A DNA stretch of 64,000 nt from Nitzschia sp. DOCU1 (lineage: Eukaryota > Bacillariophyta > Bacillariophyceae > Bacillariales > Bacillariaceae): positions 682,001-746,000 of the forward strand of contig OX595994.1 of NCBI GenBank assembly GCA_951394045.1, read 5' to 3'. The notes under the pieces are model-generated. The model had not been told where the DNA came from. It saw only the letters and a list, made by a program, of their open reading frames with translations, and made no database searches. A program made the translations under genes and the position numbers. Of this stretch, positions 52,045 through 62,051 are shown in pieces (position 1 is the first letter of the stretch; each line of letters starts with the position of its first letter).

Positions 52045-55000
52045 CTACTCTGCCACTCCTTCTTCTAGCACCCCGTCGGCGTCGGCGTTTCCGTACACTG
52101 GCTTTGGACCAAGCAGGCAACCGACGTCAGTATAGGACGGCTTTCCACTAGGATAGGCACACCATTCAAATGGTGTTGCTGGTAGTCCAGCGTGATCATC
52201 GGGACCACCCTCGCCATTGTAGAGAATGCATTCCGGGCGGGGTGCCCAGGCATAGCGTATGCCAAAAACTTGGGGAATTGTTGTAAACAAGGAAACCTCG
52301 TCGACTCCATTAACCTTGGCTTTGGCGACTCGTGTCCAGTTGCCGGCACTATCCAAGACCAAAAAGGGAGGTTCGTCACAACAAGCGATGCATGCAGCGG
52401 ATCCAGCCAAGTGCAGATTGTTGGCAGTTCCCGGCTGGAAGCTCATTACGATGCTCGAGTGGGTCGGACTAGAGTCCAATTTCACCCCAGCAAGGACCGG
52501 ACCCATGTAGTGATTTTGGGCATCTGCATCGCGATACTGGATGGCACGCATCGTCAGTGCCAATCGTCGGCCAACTTCTTGTTTGCGGCGCGGATGAACG
52601 GAATTCACGGGAGAGTCGGGATCACTCAAATCCACAGCCGTGGCTAGTCCGACTCCTGGTAGCTGCAGTGCTGCCCCTTGTGCCGCCCGTACCCACGGCC
52701 ATGTCTTTCCGGTTTGAAATCCTGCCAGTTCAACGTAGATGAATGATAGATAAGGAAGATTAAACTTGAGGCGCCAGTCTGAAATCATGGCAGGGAAGCG
52801 GCAGCCATAGGATATAGGATCGTCCTGGTTGGACTCTCCTTGATACCAGACGGCACCAGTGAATCGCATGGGGAGGAGTGGATGAATCATGGCATTCCAA
52901 ATTTGCATGTCATCGACACGGTCGCCAACTTCAATTTTGGAAGAATCTTCGTCGCTAAGGTTGAATTGGGGTGAATTGCCCTCGCTAGACGTCGCGGGTG
53001 TACCCATTCGGGGAACTATACCACCACAAGTGGGATCTGCAAGGGCATCCACCGACGAAAACGCTTCGACCTTTTGTCCGCCCCAGCACGAAGTCAGAAG
53101 ACCAATGGGAACAGTACCATTAAATGAGAGATACAACTCTCGCCCAAAAAAGTAGCACGTCGCTGAAAAGACAGGATCCCATGCTTGCAGGGACTTTTTA
53201 CCCGTGATAGCCTCTGGAGAACTGCGAGCCCACGTGTAGAACGTCTTGGAGGCTACATCATCCATCGGCACATCCGCAACAACCATAGCCGCTGTAGCTA
53301 CTCGGATATTAGGATAGTGGATGGAATCAGCCACTTCAGAACTGCCATTGAACGCGGAGCTGACTGTCATTTCCATGTTTGATTGGCCGGAACACAGAAA
53401 CACATCCCCAAAGGCGATGTCCTCCAAGTTGATGGTGGACGTTCCGTCCGATATGACGATGGAGTGTCCATCGCCCGCTGGCTGTGGCGGAAAATCGATT
53501 GCCCAGGACCCATCCTTTCCACTGGCCGTAACGGTCTCCGAGACGTCAATCTTCGTGAGAGTTGCAGTCACGCTGGCGCCAGGTGTGGCCCAGCCCCAGA
53601 TTCGAGCTTGTTGAGGTTCCCGTTGCAAAACCATGTGGGAGTCCACAAAGGTAGGAAGGCGCAAGCTTTGTTCTAGTTTCGCTTCGTGTACGCTTTCGGT
53701 CGTTCGGTGGAGCACGCCGTCGGTGTACGACGAGTCGTCAATCTCATCTACCGTTGTCCGGTCGTCTGGTATGTTGCATGCATAGTGCGTCCATTTGGGT
53801 TTTCCACTGGGATACGCACACCATCGAAAAGGCCGTGCTGGAATACTCTTATGATCTTCGGGCCCACCTTCGCCACTGTACAAGGCACATTCTGGTCGAC
53901 CCTCCCAGGCATACTGGATGCCATAAACTGTTGACTGGTTTGTGGCCAGAAAAACTTCATCTTGGTTTCGAATCTGCGAATATCCCGCCCGTACCCACAC
54001 TCCATCAGATGTCAAGACTTGAAATGGTGATTCCTCGCAACAGACCGAGCACGCTGCCGTATCGTCGAGGTGAAGACCCCTGGCTGTTCCCGGCATGAAA
54101 CTTATCCGAGCCGTCGTGTGTGCTGGATCAATCTGCAACTCAACACCCTTCAAGACGGGCCCCAAATACATATTCTGAACGTCGAAATCCTGGTAGTTCA
54201 TGGCTCGGATCGTAAGCGCTAAGCGTCGGCCCACCTCTTGTTTGCGACGCGAATGTACCTCACCGTAGGGAGAATCTGGATCTCCCAGATCAATGGCTGT
54301 TGCCACACCGACATGTGGCAGCGCCAGGGCAGCACTTTGTGCCATGCGCATCCAGGGGTAGTAGAGTTCGGCTCGAGAATCATTTCGTAAGGCGGCCAAT
54401 TCGACGTATACAAACGGCAGATCCGGCGAGCTAAATTTGGTTCTCCAATCGGTAATCATGGCAGGCAAGCGGCAAGCATACGACGCTGGATCTTGGACAT
54501 TGGCCTCGCCCTGATACCAGATCACACCCGACAACCGCATCGGTAGCAATGGATATATCATAGCATTCCAAATTTGCATGTTTTCGGGGTGTAAACCGTC
54601 ATTCACCTGATCTTCGTCGATCGCTTGTTGTAGTTGGGCGCTTGGAACGAAACTAGTATCCTCAGTTCTCCCCGCCGGAGCCAGTCCGCCACAGGTCTTG
54701 TCTGCTAGAGCATCCGGCGAAGAAAATGTTTCTACTCGTTGACCACCCCAGCAGGAGGTGACTAGACCGATGGGTACTTTACCGTCCATGTCTTTATACA
54801 GTTGTCGCCCAAAATAGTAGCACGTGGCAGAATAGACGCCCCATTTGTTCGATGGCTTGCTAACGGATTCTGGAGAGCTTCGCGCCCAGATATACGTTGT
54901 CTTCGATCCGACATCATCCTGTGTAACATTGGATATCGTTTTGTTGACAGTAGCCAATCGCAAATTCGGATAGTGGATCGAATCTGCAATTTCTTTTTCG

Positions 55001-55446
55001 GCGTCAAATGTTGCTTTGACTGTCATCTCCATGTTCGACTGCCCCGAGCAAAGATAGACGTCTCCAAAAGCCACATCATCCAAAGTGATAGCAGTGATCC
55101 CGTCAGACACAATGATAGTGTGTCCATCTCCTGCCGGCTGGGGTGGCAATTCCACCACCCAGGATCCATCCGCCTCATCCGCCAAATCAAACGAAAGGAG
55201 GTCACCATCTAAAGTCACCGTCACATTGGAGTTGGCTTTCCCACGACCCCAGATGCGAGCCTTTTGTGGTTCTCGTTGAAGGACCATGTGAGAGGCGAGA
55301 AAGGTGGCCAGCCGTAATTTCTTAGTGTCATCATTCTGACTTGGCACCTCGTCCAGCAGAGCAGACGCTTGGAACGATTCCCCGACGGCTCTCCAAGCGC
55401 TGCCACAGAACAAGAGTAACTTCAACACATTGTCATTGTAAACCAT
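52045..55446 (-). CDS. Secreted protein with two tandem sialate-O-acetylesterase-like domains
   Basis: 1133 residues from ATG 55446; upstream codons in the frame are probably untranslated. A signal peptide (VLKLLLFCGSAWRAVGES) precedes two homologous SGNH/SASA domains, about residues 43-550 and 595-1110. Each has the jelly-roll-like ATFLASHMVLQREP or PTFVDSHMVLQREP start, the nucleophile motif CSGQSNMEMTV (Ser137 and Ser689), the block VPIGLVTSCWGGQ or VPIGLLTSCWGGQ, and the late DPDSP ... VHxRRKQEVGRRLAL block with the catalytic His. Both domains look catalytically complete. The family removes acetyl groups from sugars such as 9-O-acetyl sialic acid or plant-type polysaccharides; here an acetylated extracellular or dietary glycan is likely. 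Cysteine-rich ends of each repeat (CSVCCEE, CIACCDE) suggest disulfides. Confidence 0.88.
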   Translation of the reverse strand: MVYNDNVLKLLLFCGSAWRAVGESFQASALLDEVPSQNDDTKKLRLATFLASHMVLQREPQKARIWGRGKANSNVTVTLDGDLLSFDLADEADGSWVVELPPQPAGDGHTIIVSDGITAITLDDVAFGDVYLCSGQSNMEMTVKATFDAEKEIADSIHYPNLRLATVNKTISNVTQDDVGSKTTYIWARSSPESVSKPSNKWGVYSATCYYFGRQLYKDMDGKVPIGLVTSCWGGQRVETFSSPDALADKTCGGLAPAGRTEDTSFVPSAQLQQAIDEDQVNDGLHPENMQIWNAMIYPLLPMRLSGVIWYQGEANVQDPASYACRLPAMITDWRTKFSSPDLPFVYVELAALRNDSRAELYYPWMRMAQSAALALPHVGVATAIDLGDPDSPYGEVHSRRKQEVGRRLALTIRAMNYQDFDVQNMYLGPVLKGVELQIDPAHTTARISFMPGTARGLHLDDTAACSVCCEESPFQVLTSDGVWVRAGYSQIRNQDEVFLATNQSTVYGIQYAWEGRPECALYSGEGGPEDHKSIPARPFRWCAYPSGKPKWTHYACNIPDDRTTVDEIDDSSYTDGVLHRTTESVHEAKLEQSLRLPTFVDSHMVLQREPQQARIWGWATPGASVTATLTKIDVSETVTASGKDGSWAIDFPPQPAGDGHSIVISDGTSTINLEDIAFGDVFLCSGQSNMEMTVSSAFNGSSEVADSIHYPNIRVATAAMVVADVPMDDVASKTFYTWARSSPEAITGKKSLQAWDPVFSATCYFFGRELYLSFNGTVPIGLLTSCWGGQKVEAFSSVDALADPTCGGIVPRMGTPATSSEGNSPQFNLSDEDSSKIEVGDRVDDMQIWNAMIHPLLPMRFTGAVWYQGESNQDDPISYGCRFPAMISDWRLKFNLPYLSFIYVELAGFQTGKTWPWVRAAQGAALQLPGVGLATAVDLSDPDSPVNSVHPRRKQEVGRRLALTMRAIQYRDADAQNHYMGPVLAGVKLDSSPTHSSIVMSFQPGTANNLHLAGSAACIACCDEPPFLVLDSAGNWTRVAKAKVNGVDEVSLFTTIPQVFGIRYAWAPRPECILYNGEGGPDDHAGLPATPFEWCAYPSGKPSYTDVGCLLGPKPVYGNADADGVLEEGVAE

Positions 55447-55995
55447 CGTGATACAGATTGAGATAGACTGATGATAATAGAAGGCGGTCCTCTGTTTGCA
55501 TTGCAAAGTCACCCACCTTCCCAGATATGCTACATCGTCATCGAAAAGAGCATCCGCCCATCTATTCATACAGACTACAGTACATCTCACTCTGTTTTGG
55601 CGGCAAAAGATCCAGCGGTATCGGCCGGCGCGCACGTTTCTCCCAACGAAGAGAAAAGATATGAGATCGGTTTGAGTCATTTTGGTCGACTCCACGAGCA
55701 CTCCGACTTCGTCATACATACGAGCCCCTCAACCTTGTCACGCTCGAGCATCACGAGCCCCCAAACCTCGTCACGCTCGAGCATCACCGAGCCCCCCGAC
55801 TTCGTCAAGGCATGCCCACTACCGACCGTACGTATGCATACGTAGTAGGTCATGTAGTAAAAAAGTTTGCTCTCATCGATCTCGGCGTCTGTCTCTCTCC
55901 AATATCTTTCTCACCATGACGGATGGCAAGATTGTGACGCAGACACCCTTGGAGTGTCAAACAGTATCTTAGACTGCACTGCCGATCCGCACAAC
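55447..55995. promoter_or_regulatory. Divergent region between the esterase and lumen protein genes
   Basis: 549 bp. Holds a 33-bp tandem repeat (about 2.7 copies, 55720-55807) containing CACGCTCGAGCATC. Probably both promoters. Confidence 0.45.
55720..55807. repeat. 33-bp tandem repeat
   Basis: Units at 55720-55752 and 55753-55785 differ at about three positions; a shorter third unit follows with an extra C. Located between two divergent genes. Confidence 0.75.
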
Positions 55996-56631
55996 ATGAT
56001 CCATCTACGTTTGTTGCTGGTGCTCGGAACTTTTTCACCGGCATGGGCTCTACTTGTGTCCGAAGCCAGAAAACATTCTGGAAGTTGGATTCTCCATCAT
56101 TCCACCCACACGAACGATGAAGTTATCCTTTGCCCAAAAAGTCGTCGAAATTTCTTGGCTTCGGCCGCCATTATGGTAGGAACTTTCGGTATTCCTGGAG
56201 ACCGCGCCGAGGCGAAATATGGAGCGTCATCGAACATGGAACTTCCCAACTACATCGAGTATCTTGTCGAAAAGAATAGCCAAGCGGATCAAGGCAGAGT
56301 TCTTTACAAGGGCGCTGATCCCGTGGTCCTTCTACGGAGGCTCCAAGAGGCCGATTCCAGGCTGAAAGATATTCCGGATCTTGCCGAAAAGAAGAAATGG
56401 TCGCAAGTACAGGGGCTCTTGACGGGATCCCTGGGGACGCTCTCACAAACACTAAATCAAATTGCAACACCCGATTCGGATCCCAATGTCATCAAGGCTT
56501 CGAAACAACTCAAAGCGGATCTAATTGAAATTGGGCAAGCAGCATCAAAGAAGAATGATTCCGCGTGTATCGCCAAAGCACAAGAAGCGTCCAAAGATCT
56601 TGTCAAGTTTCTAGAAATAGCATTTGAATGA
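55996..56631 (+). CDS. Tat-targeted thylakoid lumen protein, PsbQ-like fold suspected
   Basis: 211 residues from ATG 55996, chosen because a signal peptide (IHLRLLLVLGTFSPAWALLV) then starts the protein. A twin-arginine signal follows (SRRNFLASAAIMVGTFGIP) with an AEA cleavage site before KYGASS. The mature part of about 135 residues is almost all helical and looks like a four-helix bundle (VLLRRLQEADSRLKDIPDLA, WSQVQGLLTGSLGTLSQTL, VIKASKQLKADLIEIGQAA). This matches the character of PsbQ/PsbQ'/Psb31-type extrinsic subunits that stabilise the photosystem II oxygen-evolving complex in diatoms, but no diagnostic motif was confirmed. No metal-binding residues stand out. Confidence 0.72.
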   Translation: MIHLRLLLVLGTFSPAWALLVSEARKHSGSWILHHSTHTNDEVILCPKSRRNFLASAAIMVGTFGIPGDRAEAKYGASSNMELPNYIEYLVEKNSQADQGRVLYKGADPVVLLRRLQEADSRLKDIPDLAEKKKWSQVQGLLTGSLGTLSQTLNQIATPDSDPNVIKASKQLKADLIEIGQAASKKNDSACIAKAQEASKDLVKFLEIAFE

Positions 56632-56776
56632 AAAATGTTTAGAATGACAGGCAGGATAATATAAGTTTAGTAGAAATAGCGAATAGTTTTCAGTCAGCAT
56701 GGCGTATCTCGTCGTTCATGGATTCGATATAGCCAGGAATGATTGCAGGACGACGATTCTTTGTTGTTGGGCGGGA

Positions 56777-59222
56777 TTATTCATCGGATTTCTTCGACTC
56801 GGTTCTACTACCGGTAGAAGCGAGACGACCATTCCATTGCAGGTCGCAAGCGAGCGAAACGTGATCACTGGGATAGTCTTCGTTGGGTATGGCAGGACAC
56901 TGCATTTCGGCTTTGCTGGGTATAGGCGCAGAGGCACCAATTGTCCAGCCTGACGTTTGGGAGGCATCAGAAAGGAAAATATAGTCGAGAGTTTCGGCAA
57001 AGCCGACTACGTAGTTGGAAAACTCCGGGATTGGATCGTACCCCAAGAAAAGCTTTGGAAACGACTTTGGAAGCTCAATGGTCGGTAGATCAACAGAATA
57101 CATTGGAGGCTGGAGTGGGGAAAGGGCGTCGCATTCGGGAGTGTCATCCGACGGGCTGCTGGAGTCTTCCGCGCCAAAATCAAAGCTTCCCAGATTGCTA
57201 TCGCTGCTCTCCCAAGTGTACTTGTCGACATTCTTCCACACGTCAGAATCACTTGGTGTTACTCGCCTCTCCAGAAGCAGTCTCAGAGCTCCCGATTTCG
57301 GGTCGGAGTTCAGGTCCCCACAAAAGAGCAATTGGTCCCGCGACAAGTCATCATTCTCATCATATCTGCACCAACTGTCCATCTTCTTACAAACGACATA
57401 AGCCTGCATAAGGCGGACATGATCAGCCATCGGATGATAGAACAAATGAGTGTTACCGACAACCAAATGAGAATCCCCGCTGCATGGTACGATATTCTCG
57501 CGAAGACGCAAGCGTGCGACTTGGAGAATCTGACCCACGTTCTCTTCCACAACTTCTCTTAGCCCCGGCATACTCCTGAGAAATTCACGAATTTCGCTCA
57601 TGGAGTCCCAATTGTGGTCCAAAAACTTGGGTTCCTTGAACAAATCACGAATCGGGTAAACTTCCGCTTCGGCATCTTTCTCGAACAGACGATGCGACCA
57701 GAACATGGCACAACCTGAAAAACTCAATGAGATAAAGAAAATCAACGATCATTTGTCCTTGCCATATATTGGCAACCGTACCTTCAAGCTGAGTGGTAGC
57801 CTTGTTGCTGTAAAAGCCCGAGTATCCATGTGCGGCTAGGGCAGGCCGAAAAAGCTGGTCGTATACGGTCATGTCACATTCCTGAAGACAGATAACATCG
57901 GCGTCGTGTTGAAGGATCTCGTAGAGTAGAAGCGGCATTCGCCTCGTTCGCGTCAGCAGCGAAGTATCACACTTTGCATATCTGGCCCTCCGCTCCACCT
58001 CGGGATTCAAGTGAATATCAGCCATCAAATTGTAGCTCATGACGCGAAGATCACGAGAGCGCTGAGGGTCGTCTCGTCTAAGCCAATCTGCTCTGAAATC
58101 CAAGATGGGAAGGTTTGGTCTCATAGCGACCTTTTTCTGAAACTGATAGACTTCCTCGTGACCATACTTTTGATCATTTCGTATCGGTGATATGACAGCT
58201 GTGATTGTCTTCCCCGCATCCGACAAGGTCGGTGTGTACCAGTGGGAATCAAAACTGACTTGTTCTTCGTCCGCAAACCATATGACCCAGGTGTGTTCGG
58301 CATGGACTGATCTGGTTTCGATCACCAGAGGGACACCGACAAATACGTCTGCCGCGAAGTCTTCAAAGTTTTGTAGCCAGAGCACAGTGGGCGGGCATGG
58401 TTCAAGGTCCAGTGTGATTCCCGATTCCTTCTCCGCTAAAACGTCCATCCAGAGGCGAGACTTTGGACCTCCATTCAGCGATAGCCATAGATCTTTATTC
58501 TTGGTGCCTTCTTCAAACTGTAGGCGTCTATACCCATCAAGATTGTCTTCATCGTCTCCCATCAGATCGTCTTCTTTTGTCGATGGTTTAGCGTCCAGAA
58601 CCCAAATGGACGAGCTTGAATCGTCCATGGTGGATGTGCTGCTGGAGGCTCTCCTTTGAGCCTTTGATAGTCTGTAGCGATGTTTCGCGGATTCAATCTT
58701 TCTTTGACTTGATATTTCGATTCTCCGCAAAGTTCTCTGCGCGGTTTCATCCCACTCCCGCTGCATCTCCATGTTCGCCTGAATGATGTGATACTCTTTC
58801 GTTTCAGTGTCGAAGATGCGTGTCTCCAAGTGGATATCCAGAGCGACAATAGGGTCCTCTATATCTGATTCAAAACTTTCTTGCGCTGGGGGATAAGTGG
58901 TAGGTAAGTTGTCCGGCCATACGATTCGATTTCTCCAGACGTCCACTGGTTCAACTCTTCGTTGAGAAGGTTTATGGCGTTCATAGTCCGCATACTCTCT
59001 CGGGAGAATTCTGGCTACTAATCTCCCATCTACCGGTACTGATTGTTCTTTGTCGAGTTGAAGAGTAGTGAACGTCATTTTCTTGGTGATATATGACAAA
59101 TAGTTCCATGGTGGACGTATTCGAAGCGAGTTGCTAATTTGTTGATGCGGCTGGTGCTGCTGTAGTAGCGACACTGCCCTTCGAAACCCTGCTACGACCA
59201 CCACCATGCGAAAAAGTATCAT
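56777..59222 (-). CDS. PDE12-like exonuclease/endonuclease/phosphatase family nuclease, copy A
   Basis: Two exons: 59222-57782 and 57714-56777, with a 67-bp intron (GTACGG donor), giving 792 residues. Splicing joins TQLEG to CAMFWSHR, matching the paralog at 60110. The C-terminal EEP domain has VMSYNLMADI, ICLQECD (metal-binding Glu), NTHLFYHP, GDLNSDPKS and YPSDHVSL (catalytic His). Upstream is the PDE12-type accessory domain (WYTPTLSDAGKTITAVISP). PDE12 in animals removes poly(A) from mitochondrial RNAs and degrades 2',5'-oligoadenylate. The N-terminus (MILFRMVVVVAGFRRAVSLL) is basic and amphipathic, fitting mitochondrial import. A Met at residue 49 is an alternative start. Confidence 0.85.
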
Positions 59223-59669
59223 CGCCTTCTCATTTGGTCAGTCCTTCCTCCAATGATGTTACGACCCGGTTGAGAACAACAGATGGGACGGACGAGGGCA
59301 TTCCATAGAGGGCAAGGGATGATGCCGGCGTTCCGAAATGTGGATGTAGGGTAAAAATCGTGGGACGCACATTTTTTCGTGAGATGGACTTTTTGCGTTT
59401 ATTCGAACGGATCAAATCCCCAAACAGCGGAGCTTTGGGGGAATCTCACGGCAATACCCCAAGATGAAACACAGCGACCATGGCGCTCGCGAAAAGAGTG
59501 ATGCCGTCCTCTCAGCGGCGACGCGGCAGGATAATGCATTTTGCGAGTTTGCACTCTAGCTAGTAGGCAAACCGATTGCAGCACTTCATTCCAACCAATT
59601 TGGAAAAATTCACACCCAAGCTCTATCGACTGAACCATCCCTATAAGCATTACCGCGTTTATTTCAAGC
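59223..59669. promoter_or_regulatory. Divergent region between PDE12-like copy A and bL27m
   Basis: 447 bp between the divergent starts of two genes whose products are both plausible mitochondrial RNA/translation components. No motif was assigned. Confidence 0.4.
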
Positions 59670-60014
59670 ATGTCGTTACTTCTACTATCCAAACGATTGA
59701 CAATGTCTCCGTCAACAGCTTTGACATCCTTCGCCAACAACGTTGCCACCCGATCCATGGCTACCAAGAAGCAAGGAGGTTCAAGCAACAACGGGCGAGA
59801 CTCCATTGGACGCCGTCTTGGAGTCAAGGTATTCGCTGGCCAGAAAGTCACGGCAGGGTCGATTATCGTTCGGCAACGAGGGCAAAAATTTCGACCTGGC
59901 GAAAACGCTGGCATGGGGAAGGATCACACGATTTTCGCCAAGCTGGACGGAACTGTGCACATGACCAGGTTACCGACAAACAAGAAACGAAATGTTGTTC
60001 ATATTTTAACATGA
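59670..60014 (+). CDS. Mitochondrial large-subunit ribosomal protein bL27
   Basis: 114 residues. The first 30 residues ([20 protein letters not shown]) are a basic, Ser-rich presequence, followed by the bL27 core: [53 protein letters not shown]. bL27 sits at the 50S peptidyl-transferase centre. Mitochondrial rather than plastid targeting is inferred because there is no ER signal peptide, which a nuclear-encoded diatom plastid protein would need. It lies between two PDE12-like genes. Confidence 0.92.
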   Translation: MSLLLLSKRLTMSPSTALTSFANNVATRSMATKKQGGSSNNGRDSIGRRLGVKVFAGQKVTAGSIIVRQRGQKFRPGENAGMGKDHTIFAKLDGTVHMTRLPTNKKRNVVHILT

Positions 60015-60109
60015 GCGAGGTGGCCAGTTTCAACTATCGGTAGTAGCATTCATCTATTCTTTGACGTTGTAAGGTGATTCTAGCCTTGATTGTATGGGAT
60101 AATCTTATT

Positions 60110-61987
60110 CTATTGATTTCTAGTTGTAGGTATCCATTCCAAGTCGGCGACTACTGCAATATGGTCGCTCGGAAAGGAAGGACTGGGCATAGCTTGGTCT
60201 TTAGTGACCTGCTCAAGCGTCGGCATTTCAGCCTGCCGAAGGAATCTCAGCTCCCCAGCCGAAGTCTTTGGGGTCATCAAAATATGATCCAAAGTCGCGT
60301 GAAAGCCTATGATATAGTGCGTGAAGTCGGGGTAGTCTGGATAAGCCGTTTCCAAATTCGGAAACGAGTCGGGCAGACGGATCTCGGGAAAGTCGAAATC
60401 AAAATTTGTGCCCTCAAGGTTCTGGCTTCGATCTGAATTCCAAACAAAGGAGTTGAAGCACTCGCGGTAATCTCGATGGTTCTTTGGAACATGGCGATTC
60501 ATCAACAGCACTGCACAGTTCTTCAACGACGTATTCAAGTCCCCGCACAGTATAAAAGGAGTCGACTCCGAACCCTGCTCGATGGTGAGTTGGTGTGCAA
60601 TGGCAAATAGCTGCATCAAACGTACGTGGGGAGCAATCGGGTGAAAAAATAGGTGCGTGTTCGAAACTATCAGAGGAGAACCATTCAAGCCGCGCAACTG
60701 TGCTATTTGCAGCACATGACCGAGCTTCGTCTTGATTACATCAAGCAAGTCTGGGCGCAGCCGAAAGATCTCTGTAATCACTGCCGCGTGCGGTTTCCAG
60801 TCTGGGCTAGAACCTTCCAAGGGTTTCTCGTAGCACTCCAGAAGACGGCTCAAACTGTACGTGTAATAATCATTGTCGTGTGCAGCATGAAACTTGTCCA
60901 AAGACCAGAACATGGCGCATCCTTCCTGGTTGCCTGCCGTTTGCTTCACGCTATAAAAACCTTGGTAGTTATAGTAGCCAAGGACTGGCTTCAAGAGGGT
61001 ATCAAAGATGATTTGATCTACCTCCTGCAGACAAATGACATCGGCTTGATACGTGAGAATTTCGTGGAGAATCAACGGCATCCGCCGAGTGCGCTTCAAT
61101 ACGTTCTCCGATACCCACGGGAAGAAAGACTTTCGATCCGGACCAGAGAAGGCGTTTTGGTCCGCTAGTATATTGTAGGATAAAATTCGAAGAGTTCCTC
61201 GGTTCCTTGACCCTTTCCAAGATGGACGCACATCCAAAGTTGTATTGGTGGGCCTCATCTCCGCAACTCGTTCCACGAAGCGATAGGCTTCTTGGCAACC
61301 GTCGCCGTTGTGCCCTGCCCGCACGGGGGTAACCATGATTTCCAATCGTTTGTTCGCATCCTGAGCCGTGGGGATATACAAAAAAGAATCATGACATATT
61401 CTGTCTCCGTCTGCATACCAATCCACAATGGCACGCGATGCAAAGATGGTTTCAGCTTCCACGAGGATCGGTACACCAGGAAAGAGTTCTGCCCCAAAAT
61501 TTTCGAACGTCGAAATACTAAGAACAGTGGGAGGATTTACTTCAACATACAAGTTGATTGCAATTTCGTTCATTGAAATCTGAATCGTAAGAGGCCTCTC
61601 CGCCCCCATACCCCAAAATTCGGCATTCGACATTCTTGAAATATCCACAACTTCCCCAGCCACAAAAGGGACGCACTGAGCTACTTCCCCCGGCTTCTGT
61701 TTGCTCTTCTTGCCTTGAAGACCGTCACTCTTGGATTTAAACTTTCGGGAAAGATTGAGCCCTAAACGGTTTAGACAGTTGCTGGCTGCTTCGCCGTATT
61801 GCCTTGCCAACGTCATTCTTTCGCCAGCTTCGGAGGACGCAGGCGGAGGGAAAAGATATACGTCCAAGTGCACATTGGAAGATCCATTATCCTTGCTGTC
61901 GATGAAAATGTATCTTGTGGATGAGCCATCTTGGATAAGTGGTGCAACGGGTCTGAAGTGCCGCGCCCCGCTTCCCGCATGAATCAT
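60110..61987 (-). CDS. PDE12-like nuclease, copy B
   Basis: 625 residues from ATG 61987; the frame is open slightly upstream past a possible splice acceptor (CAG before 61999), so an upstream exon cannot be excluded. The EEP domain has ILSYNILADQ, ICLQEVD, NTHLFFHP, GDLNTSLKN and FPSDHIAVVADLEW. The accessory N-terminal region is conserved with copy A (FENFGAELFPGVPILVEAE and FLYIPTAQDANKRLEIMVTP). It lacks the intron of copy A: NQEGCAMFWSLDKF is continuous. Same strand as copy A, with bL27m on the opposite strand between them. No clear mitochondrial presequence was seen, so it may have a different location. Confidence 0.85.
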   Translation of the reverse strand: MIHAGSGARHFRPVAPLIQDGSSTRYIFIDSKDNGSSNVHLDVYLFPPPASSEAGERMTLARQYGEAASNCLNRLGLNLSRKFKSKSDGLQGKKSKQKPGEVAQCVPFVAGEVVDISRMSNAEFWGMGAERPLTIQISMNEIAINLYVEVNPPTVLSISTFENFGAELFPGVPILVEAETIFASRAIVDWYADGDRICHDSFLYIPTAQDANKRLEIMVTPVRAGHNGDGCQEAYRFVERVAEMRPTNTTLDVRPSWKGSRNRGTLRILSYNILADQNAFSGPDRKSFFPWVSENVLKRTRRMPLILHEILTYQADVICLQEVDQIIFDTLLKPVLGYYNYQGFYSVKQTAGNQEGCAMFWSLDKFHAAHDNDYYTYSLSRLLECYEKPLEGSSPDWKPHAAVITEIFRLRPDLLDVIKTKLGHVLQIAQLRGLNGSPLIVSNTHLFFHPIAPHVRLMQLFAIAHQLTIEQGSESTPFILCGDLNTSLKNCAVLLMNRHVPKNHRDYRECFNSFVWNSDRSQNLEGTNFDFDFPEIRLPDSFPNLETAYPDYPDFTHYIIGFHATLDHILMTPKTSAGELRFLRQAEMPTLEQVTKDQAMPSPSFPSDHIAVVADLEWIPTTRNQ

Positions 61988-62051
61988 CGATGGATCCACC
62001 TGCGCATTGTCCTAAGGCCTTCGTAGACGATAGTAGACGACGTAATAAAAG

